From Candidatus Dadabacteria bacterium (GTDB lineage Bacteria; Desulfobacterota_D; UBA1144; Nemesobacterales; UBA2774), in the NCBI GenBank assembly GCA_030632765.1, contig DAOVUC010000157.1:1-5051 (forward strand): DNA of 5,051 nucleotides, written 5' to 3'. Below, one piece after another: positions 1 to 5,051 of the stretch. Every line of letters starts with the position of its first letter. Position 1 is the first letter of the stretch. The notes beneath the pieces are model-generated. The model ran no database searches, was not told the DNA's origin, and worked only from the letters and a program-made list of their open reading frames with translations. Both the position numbers and the translations under genes were made by a program.

Positions 1-1708
1 AATGATAAAGGAATATGATTGTTGCACGACTGAGGGGATTGCGGTTAGTGATTTGGTAGAGGGTGGGGAAATTATAGAAAGAGTTGGGGAGAGGGTGCTT
101 GGCAGAGTAACTATTGAAGATATAGTGGATCCTATAAGCGGGGAAATTATTGTAAAAGCTAATAATGAAATAGATGAGCATGCGGCATCTCAAATTGATG
201 AAGCAGGGAGCATTACCGAGGCCAGAATCAGATCCGTGCTCACATGTGAAACACGAATTGGTGTGTGTGTGTTATGTTACGGACGAAACCTTGCTACCGG
301 TAAGCTTGTAAATATTGGCGAAGCGGTTGGTATTATTGCTGCACAGTCTATTGGGGAACCTGGAACTCAGCTTACTATGAGAACTTTCCACATAGGTGGA
401 GCTGCGAGTCAGAGGGCTGCTGAAAGTACTCTTGAAAACACACATGAGGGCGAAATCAGATTAAACGGAGTAAGAACGGTTACAGCTAAGGACGGAAGCC
501 TCGTTGTGGTAAATCGTACCGGTATTCTAATAATAATGGACGATAAGGGTTACGAAAGAGAAAGATATCCTTTAGCCCTTGGAGCGAAACTTAAAGTAGC
601 CGAAGGGGATAAGGTGAAAGAGGGCAAGCTTCTTGCAGAATGGGACCCCTACACGACACCTTTCATTTCAGAGTTTAATGGAACGGTAGGATTTGTTGAT
701 TTGGAACAAGGTGTAACATTAAAAGAACAAGTTGATGAAGTTACTGGTATTTATAAAAAAGTAGTAATGGAAACTAAAAACTTAGAGGTTCATCCGGGTC
801 TTGTAATTAAGACTGATGAAGGGAAGAATATACAATATTCACTACCGATAGGGGCTATTATAGAAGTTAATGAGGGGGATGCGGTTAGTGCGGGTGATAT
901 CTTTGCTAAGATTGCTAGGGCAACGGCCAAGACCAAGGACATAACCGGCGGACTCCCAAGGGTAGCTGAGCTATTTGAGGCTAGACTCCCTAAGGAACCT
1001 GCTGTTGTGACGGAGATCGATGGAATTGTCACATATGGAAAGGATGTAAAAGGAAAGAGAAGGGTTATAGTCACCCCTGAGATAGGAGAACCTAAAGAGT
1101 ATCTGGCTCCTAGGGGTAAGCATGTTCTTGTTAGAGAAGGGGAGCAGGTAACCTCTGGGGATCAGCTCGTTGATGGATCTATTAATCCACACGATATTCT
1201 GAGAATACGAGGAGAACGTGCGCTAACTCGTTATCTGGTTGACGAAATCCAGGAGGTTTATAGACTCCAGGGAGTTAAAATAAACGATAAGCATATTGAA
1301 GCTATTGTAAGACAAATGCTGAAAAGGGTAAGAATTAAGGACCCTGGCGATACCATACTTCTCGTAGGTGAAGCTATTGAAAAGCATGTCTTCTTCGAAG
1401 AGAATGAAAGAGTTCTCGAACAGGGTGGAAGACCGGCATCTGCCGAGCCTCTTCTTCTTGGTATAACAAGGGCTTCACTCAGTACTGACAGTTGGCTTTC
1501 TGCTGCATCATTCCAGGAAACAACGAGGGTTCTTACTGAGGCTGCCTGTGAAGGAAAAGAAGACTATCTAAGGGGTCTAAAAGAAAACGTTATTATGGGA
1601 AGGCTTATACCAGCGGGTACCGGACTCCCAATATACAGAAATATTGATGTTGAAGTTCCCGTGCTTGAAGTCCCGGTTCCAACTGCGACTGCTGTTGAAG
1701 AAGAATAA
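1..1708 (+). CDS. rpoC: DNA-directed RNA polymerase subunit beta', C-terminal part (5' end outside window)
   Basis: This is the C-terminal 568 residues of the largest catalytic subunit of RNA polymerase. The reading frame is open at the left edge, so the ATG at base 2 is an internal methionine and not the gene start; E. coli beta' has about 1,400 residues, and the active-site NADFDGD motif lies upstream of the window. Numbering from base 2, Cys7, Cys82, Cys89 and Cys92 match the four ligands of the second zinc site (E. coli C814, C888, C895, C898). Residues 106-133 (GEAVGIIAAQSIGEPGTQ, then LTMRTFHIGG) form the first half of the trigger loop, with Met126, Arg127 and His130 at the positions that contact the incoming NTP. 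Residues of roughly 138-308 are an SI3-like insertion; the trigger loop resumes at TKDITGGLPRVAELFEAR (311-328). The conserved C-terminal clamp and jaw segments follow (VYRLQGVKINDKHIEAIVRQ, SFQETTRVLTEAA, GRLIPAGTG), then a short Pro/Val/Glu tail. An unusual Cys8 follows the first zinc ligand, where glycine is usual. The identification is secure. Confidence 0.98.
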   Translation, partial: MIKEYDCCTTEGIAVSDLVEGGEIIERVGERVLGRVTIEDIVDPISGEIIVKANNEIDEHAASQIDEAGSITEARIRSVLTCETRIGVCVLCYGRNLATGKLVNIGEAVGIIAAQSIGEPGTQLTMRTFHIGGAASQRAAESTLENTHEGEIRLNGVRTVTAKDGSLVVVNRTGILIIMDDKGYERERYPLALGAKLKVAEGDKVKEGKLLAEWDPYTTPFISEFNGTVGFVDLEQGVTLKEQVDEVTGIYKKVVMETKNLEVHPGLVIKTDEGKNIQYSLPIGAIIEVNEGDAVSAGDIFAKIARATAKTKDITGGLPRVAELFEARLPKEPAVVTEIDGIVTYGKDVKGKRRVIVTPEIGEPKEYLAPRGKHVLVREGEQVTSGDQLVDGSINPHDILRIRGERALTRYLVDEIQEVYRLQGVKINDKHIEAIVRQMLKRVRIKDPGDTILLVGEAIEKHVFFEENERVLEQGGRPASAEPLLLGITRASLSTDSWLSAASFQETTRVLTEAACEGKEDYLRGLKENVIMGRLIPAGTGLPIYRNIDVEVPVLEVPVPTATAVEEE

Positions 1709-1718
1709 AAAATAAAAA

Positions 1719-1754
1719 TGGTATTAGGGTCAAAGACTGATGACCCTAATACCA
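1719..1754. terminator. Hairpin downstream of rpoC, probable intrinsic terminator
   Basis: A perfect 14-bp inverted repeat (1719-1732 pairs with 1741-1754) encloses an 8-nt loop and begins 11 bases after the rpoC stop codon. Its position suggests it ends rpoC transcription and separates rpoC from valS. On the + strand, however, the bases after the stem are only mildly T-rich (GAATCTAAATTGTTT) with no long T run. On the - strand the stem is followed by TTTTTATTTTTTATT (bases 1718 down to 1704), a canonical U-tract. The hairpin therefore looks strongest as a terminator for minus-strand transcription, and may act in both directions. Confidence 0.7.
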
Positions 1755-1763
1755 GAATCTAAA

Positions 1764-1793
1764 TTGTTTCCCGAAATTAATATAAAATATAAT
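1764..1793 (+). promoter_or_regulatory. Putative sigma70-type promoter for valS
   Basis: TATAAT at 1788-1793 is a perfect -10 consensus, and TTGTTT at 1764-1769 is a partial -35 match (TTG of TTGACA) with an 18-bp spacer. The site lies after the rpoC hairpin, so it could give valS its own transcript. The -10 element overlaps the ATG at 1792, so initiation about 7 bases downstream (near 1800) would leave that ATG outside the mRNA. The surrounding region is very AT-rich, so a chance match is possible. Confidence 0.45.
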
Positions 1794-4500
1794 GCCTGAA
1801 AATGTTAAAACCGAAATGGACAAGGTTTATGATCCAACAAAGGTTGAAGAGAAGTGGTACGAGAAGTGGATTGAGAATGGGTACTACAAATCATCTTCTT
1901 CCGGGGATAAACCACCCTTTACTATAGTAATTCCTCCACCAAATGTGACCGGGTCTCTTCATGTAGGTCATGCTCTGAATAATACACTTCAAGATGTTCT
2001 TATTCGTTTTAAGAGGATGAAGGGGTTTGATGCACTCTGGGTTCCAGGCACTGATCATGCTGGCATTGCTACTCAAATGATGGTCGAGCGGGAGCTGGAA
2101 AAAGAGGGGATATCGAGGACTGATATAGGAAGGGACGCTTTTTTAGAGCGCGTTTGGCGGTGGAAAGAAGAGTCCGGTGATACGATTACACGTCAGCTCC
2201 GACGTCTCGGAGCACTACCTGATTGGGACAAAGAAAGATTTACAATGGATGATCGTCTATCAAATGCCGTTAGGAAGGTATTTGTTGAGTTGTATGATCA
2301 GGATTTAATTTATAAAGATAAGAGACTCGTTAACTGGGACCCAAAACTTTGCACTGCAATCTCCGATTTGGAGGTAGAACAACGCGAAGTTAATGGAAAT
2401 TTCTGGCATTTCAAATACCCGATTGAAGGCAGTGACAATGAATTTATTACAGTAGCTACCACAAGGCCTGAAACGATGTTGGGAGATACTGGTGTAGCTG
2501 TTCATCCTGAGGATGAACGTTATAAACACCTTGTCGGTAAAAAAGCGGTACTTCCTCTTGTAGGACGAAAAATTCCTATTGTTGCTGATGAGTACAGTGA
2601 CCCTGAAAAGGGGACGGGGGCTGTTAAGATAACCCCCGCGCACGATTTTAATGATTTTGAGGTTGGGCAGAGACAAGACCTTGAAATGATTAATATCTTT
2701 GACTCAACAGCACACTTAAACGATAATGTTCCCGACGTTTATAGGGGACTTGAGCGCTTCGAAGCAAGGAAGAGGATTATAGAAGATATGGAAGGGCAGG
2801 GTCTCTTGGAGGATATTGAGGATACAGTTCATACTGTTCCCTACGGAGATAGATCTGGTGTTGAAATTGAGCCCTGGCTAACTGACCAGTGGTATGTAGA
2901 TGCCCAAAAGCTCGCCGTGGAAGCCATATCTTGCGTTGAAGACGGTCGGGTTAAATTCATTCCTAAATACTGGGAGAGGACTTATTTTGAGTGGCTACGA
3001 AATATTGAGCCGTGGTGTATATCGCGGCAGCTATGGTGGGGTCATCAAATTCCGGCATGGTACGGGCCCGACGGTCATGTATTTGTTAAGCTGTCAGAGG
3101 AAGAAGCTCTTGAGGCATCTAGGGAGCATTACGGTGAAGATGTAGAGCTTGTACGGGATCCCGATGTTCTAGATACCTGGTTTTCATCAGGACTCTGGCC
3201 GTTCTCTACATTAGGCTGGCCCGAGGTAAATTCTGATCTTGAAAAGTACTATCCAACCAGCGTTTTAGTGACTGGTTTTGATATTATCTTTTTCTGGGTT
3301 GCTCGTATGATTATGCAAGGGCTCAAATTCATGGGAGATGTGCCGTTTAAGGATATTTACATCCACGGTCTAATAAGAGACGAGAAAGGGCAGAAGATGA
3401 GTAAGACTAGTGGCAATGTTATTGATCCTCTTGAGGTGATCGATGAGTATGGAGCAGATGCCATGAGGTTTAGCCTTACTGCGCTGGCTACTCAGGGAAG
3501 GGATATCAAGCTCTCAATGCCTGTGATTCAGGGATATAGAAACTTCATAAATAAAATTTGGAATGCTTCAAGATTTTCAATGATGAATTTAGAGGGTTAT
3601 GATCCGGATTTAGTTCCCTCAAGTGATGAGCTCTCTACTTATGATAAGTGGATACTTACTAAACTGAACAGAACTATAAAGGAAGTGGAACGTGCTCTTG
3701 AAAGCTACGAATTTGATAAATCGGCAAGTTCGATATACCAATTCTTCTGGGCCGAATACTGCGATTGGTACTTAGAACTAGTTAAACCTATTCTATACGG
3801 TGACAATGAAGAAGATAAACAGAGAACCAGGAGCGTATTGGTAAGAGTATTAACAACTGCGCTTGGACTTCTACATCCTATTGCTCCTTTCGTGAGTGAA
3901 GAGCTGTATCAGAGGCTAAAGAGTTTTGGCGTTCAGATCGAAGGGGTAGATGGTGGAATAGCGGAATGCATTGTTGTTAGCGCATTTCCTGAATTTAATG
4001 AGAGTGAAGTGTATACAGACGCTGAACATGAAGTCGAGTTCATAAAGGAGATAGTAGCTGCGATTCGAGGTCTTAGGGCCTTAGTAGGCCTCCATCCTTC
4101 AGAGAGGGTCAATATAATATTGCTTCCTGATAGTGATAGTATCCAAAATGACATAACACCCAATAGAGAATCTATAATAGACTTGGCATCACTTTCAGGG
4201 CTCGAATTGATAGAGGGAAATAAACCTGAAAAAGCTATTGCGCAAATAATCCCGGGGGTCGAAGTATTTTTACCTGTTGAGGGCTTGATCGATATAGAAA
4301 AAGAGTCTCAAAGAATAAAAAAAGAAATTGGAAAAGTGACAAAGGATTTAAAACAAACCGAAAATAAACTATCTAACTCAAAATTCCTCGACCGAGCTCC
4401 TGATGATATTATTGAGAAAGAGAAGGAAAAATTTGAGGAATTCTCTACTCAAAAAAAGAAGCTTGAAGAAGTGCTATCTAAGTTAAACGAAATACGCTAG
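1792..4500 (+). CDS. valS: Valine--tRNA ligase (ValRS)
   Basis: This cytoplasmic class I aminoacyl-tRNA synthetase charges tRNA-Val with valine and hydrolyses mischarged threonyl-tRNA. The 902 residues match the usual bacterial length of about 880-950. Visible elements in order are the ATP-binding HVGH signature in PPPNVTGSLHVGHAL (48-62), GTDHAGIATQM (86-96), the CP1 editing domain with TTRPETMLGDTGVAVHP (223-239) and GTGAVKITPAHDFND (274-288), the catalytic segment WCISRQLWWGHQIPAWY (408-424), LDTWFSSGLWPFSTLGWP (460-477), and the KMSKS-type loop KMSKTSGNVIDP (535-546). A helical anticodon-binding domain follows (about 615-770), then a Lys/Glu-rich C-terminal coiled coil (about 830-900) typical of ValRS. 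The start is uncertain: ATG 1792 gives the longest protein, but it lies inside a perfect TATAAT, and the in-frame ATG at 1816 gives MDKVYDPTKVEEKW, which lines up with the E. coli start MEKTYNP. Neither ATG has a clear Shine-Dalgarno sequence. The gene converges on purF. Confidence 0.97.
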   Translation: MPENVKTEMDKVYDPTKVEEKWYEKWIENGYYKSSSSGDKPPFTIVIPPPNVTGSLHVGHALNNTLQDVLIRFKRMKGFDALWVPGTDHAGIATQMMVERELEKEGISRTDIGRDAFLERVWRWKEESGDTITRQLRRLGALPDWDKERFTMDDRLSNAVRKVFVELYDQDLIYKDKRLVNWDPKLCTAISDLEVEQREVNGNFWHFKYPIEGSDNEFITVATTRPETMLGDTGVAVHPEDERYKHLVGKKAVLPLVGRKIPIVADEYSDPEKGTGAVKITPAHDFNDFEVGQRQDLEMINIFDSTAHLNDNVPDVYRGLERFEARKRIIEDMEGQGLLEDIEDTVHTVPYGDRSGVEIEPWLTDQWYVDAQKLAVEAISCVEDGRVKFIPKYWERTYFEWLRNIEPWCISRQLWWGHQIPAWYGPDGHVFVKLSEEEALEASREHYGEDVELVRDPDVLDTWFSSGLWPFSTLGWPEVNSDLEKYYPTSVLVTGFDIIFFWVARMIMQGLKFMGDVPFKDIYIHGLIRDEKGQKMSKTSGNVIDPLEVIDEYGADAMRFSLTALATQGRDIKLSMPVIQGYRNFINKIWNASRFSMMNLEGYDPDLVPSSDELSTYDKWILTKLNRTIKEVERALESYEFDKSASSIYQFFWAEYCDWYLELVKPILYGDNEEDKQRTRSVLVRVLTTALGLLHPIAPFVSEELYQRLKSFGVQIEGVDGGIAECIVVSAFPEFNESEVYTDAEHEVEFIKEIVAAIRGLRALVGLHPSERVNIILLPDSDSIQNDITPNRESIIDLASLSGLELIEGNKPEKAIAQIIPGVEVFLPVEGLIDIEKESQRIKKEIGKVTKDLKQTENKLSNSKFLDRAPDDIIEKEKEKFEEFSTQKKKLEEVLSKLNEIR

Positions 4501-4501
4501 A

Positions 4502-4639
4502 TGCTCTTGTGATATACAACAAACCATTCATTCTTACAGCGAATATTATGTTGATGAGTTGCGTGAGATTATAGCGGAGAAAGATAAGATGATGCTGGAT
4601 AGATTCGGGTACGTATTTGAATATAAGGATTTAGAATAA
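4502..4639 (+). pseudogene. Remnant of a sulfotransferase-family protein, C-terminal end only
   Basis: Directly after the valS stop, in a different frame, there is an open stretch ending with TAA at 4637-4639. It has no credible start: the frame is open only from 4487, inside valS, and the first ATG (4589) would leave 16 residues with no ribosome binding site. The translation nevertheless looks like real protein, reading SYSEYYVDELREIIAEKDK, then MMLDRFGYVFEYKDLE. From memory, this fits the end of many Sulfotransfer_2-type proteins, which close with a pattern like Y-x-E-Y-Y-x-x-E-L-R-E-I-V followed by aspartate-rich helix and F-G-Y-x-F. Such enzymes transfer sulfate from PAPS to sugars or other acceptors. 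The catalytic part and the PAPS-binding loops are missing, so the fragment should be inactive. It probably survives from an acquired gene that was mostly deleted. The family assignment rests on about 35 residues and is tentative; a chance open frame is the alternative. Confidence 0.45.
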
Positions 4640-4673
4640 TTCTCATCGGCTATATGGACTAAACTTGTTTTAG

Positions 4674-5051
4674 TTAAGTTCCAAAAAGTCCGAGTTGTTT
4701 GACTTTTGTCTTCTTGTCTGTTAATTCAACCGGGTAATTGCCGCTAAAACATGCATCACAGAAGTGCTCTTTTCCGTTTATTTTTTTAGAGGTTTCAACT
4801 GCGCTCATTACTCCCTCGAGACTTAAGTATCCAAGAGAATCGGACGTTATATATTTCCTTATTTCTTCAGCTTCAAGAGAATTGGCTATGAGCTCTTCTT
4901 TTATCGGTGTATCTATACCGTAGTAACAAGAGAACTTAGTCGGGGGTGAGCTGATCCTCATATGGATCTCTGTTGCCCCGGCTGCCCTTATCATTTTTAC
5001 AATTTTTCTGCTAGTTGTTCCTCTTACTATCGAGTCGTCAATAATTACGAC
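4674..5051 (-). CDS. purF: Amidophosphoribosyltransferase, C-terminal part (5' end outside window)
   Basis: This is the last 125 residues of the enzyme that makes 5-phosphoribosylamine from PRPP and glutamine, the first committed step of de novo purine synthesis. The frame is open to the right edge, so the N-terminal glutaminase half and the start are missing; the full protein is usually about 460-500 residues, and the methionine at 4994 is internal. The fragment opens with the PRPP-binding signature [19 protein letters not shown] (fragment residues 1-19), whose paired aspartates 5-6 bind the ribose hydroxyls. [18 protein letters not shown] (32-49) and [11 protein letters not shown] (70-80) follow, then [14 protein letters not shown] (97-110). 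Cys42, Cys98 and Cys101 match three of the four [4Fe-4S] ligands of the Bacillus subtilis-type enzyme, so this is the iron-sulfur form, not the cluster-free E. coli form. The tail ends KQLGLFGT. The gene converges on valS, with 173 bp between the stop codons. The identification is secure. Confidence 0.96.
   Translation of the reverse strand, partial: VVIIDDSIVRGTTSRKIVKMIRAAGATEIHMRISSPPTKFSCYYGIDTPIKEELIANSLEAEEIRKYITSDSLGYLSLEGVMSAVETSKKINGKEHFCDACFSGNYPVELTDKKTKVKQLGLFGT

Noticed and set aside
790..1192. Minus-strand open frames of 94 and 73 residues opposite rpoC
   Set aside because: They lie antisense to strongly conserved RpoC sequence, have no recognisable motif, and are explained as shadows of the coding strand.
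1646..1684. Repeated EVPV-like units in the RpoC tail
   Set aside because: Only two short imperfect copies occur in a variable low-complexity C-terminal tail, which is ordinary for RpoC.
1891..2676. Minus-strand open frames of 61 and 123 residues opposite valS
   Set aside because: They overlap the conserved HVGH region and the editing domain of ValRS, and their translations resemble no family I know.
2900..3145. An 81-residue plus-strand frame inside valS
   Set aside because: It is out of frame within the conserved ValRS catalytic segment, which is fully intact in the main frame.
3388..3423. KMSKT instead of KMSKS in ValRS as a possible defect
   Set aside because: Threonine at the last position is a conservative change seen in working class I synthetases, and the rest of the active site is intact.
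3933..4163. A 76-residue minus-strand frame opposite the end of valS
   Set aside because: It has no motif and no ribosome binding site context, and the ValRS C-terminal domain on the other strand is continuous.
4684..4707. Inverted repeat AAAAGTC/GACTTTT as a purF terminator
   Set aside because: The stem is only 7 bp and mostly A-T, the loop is 10 nt, and it lies within the purF coding end with no separate U-tract.
4738..4923. A 61-residue plus-strand frame opposite purF
   Set aside because: It is the complement of the conserved PurF C-terminus, including the cysteine ligands.

Overview
The window is a stretch of bacterial chromosome carrying three housekeeping genes. From left to right it holds the 3' end of rpoC (RNA polymerase beta' subunit, + strand, 5' end outside the window), a complete valS (valyl-tRNA synthetase, + strand), and the 3' end of purF (amidophosphoribosyltransferase, - strand, 5' end outside the window). 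All three are recognised from family motifs. I see no tRNA, rRNA, CRISPR array, insertion sequence or phage gene, and no sign of a novel multi-gene system.

The organism is probably a Gram-negative bacterium with a moderately AT-rich genome. The beta' fragment carries a large insertion of about 170 residues inside the trigger loop, like the SI3 insertion of E. coli. That insertion is typical of Proteobacteria and several other Gram-negative phyla and is absent from Firmicutes and Actinobacteria. PurF is of the iron-sulfur (Bacillus-like) type, which is widespread outside Gammaproteobacteria. Together these fit a deltaproteobacterium-like or candidate-phylum lineage, but I cannot name a species.

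Bases 1-1708 are rpoC. Bases 1709-1791 are a short intergenic region with a perfect 14-bp hairpin and a good sigma70-type -10 element, so valS is probably transcribed separately from rpoC. Bases 1792-4500 are valS. Bases 4501-4673 lie between the convergent valS and purF genes. An open stretch there (4502-4639, + strand) has no credible start codon and resembles the C-terminus of a sulfotransferase-family protein, so it is best read as a gene remnant. Bases 4674-5051 are purF.

The genes serve transcription, translation and purine synthesis but do not form one pathway. The points most worth a second look are the sulfotransferase-like remnant, the polarity of the hairpin after rpoC (its U-rich side faces the minus strand), and a perfect TATAAT that overlaps the first possible valS start codon.
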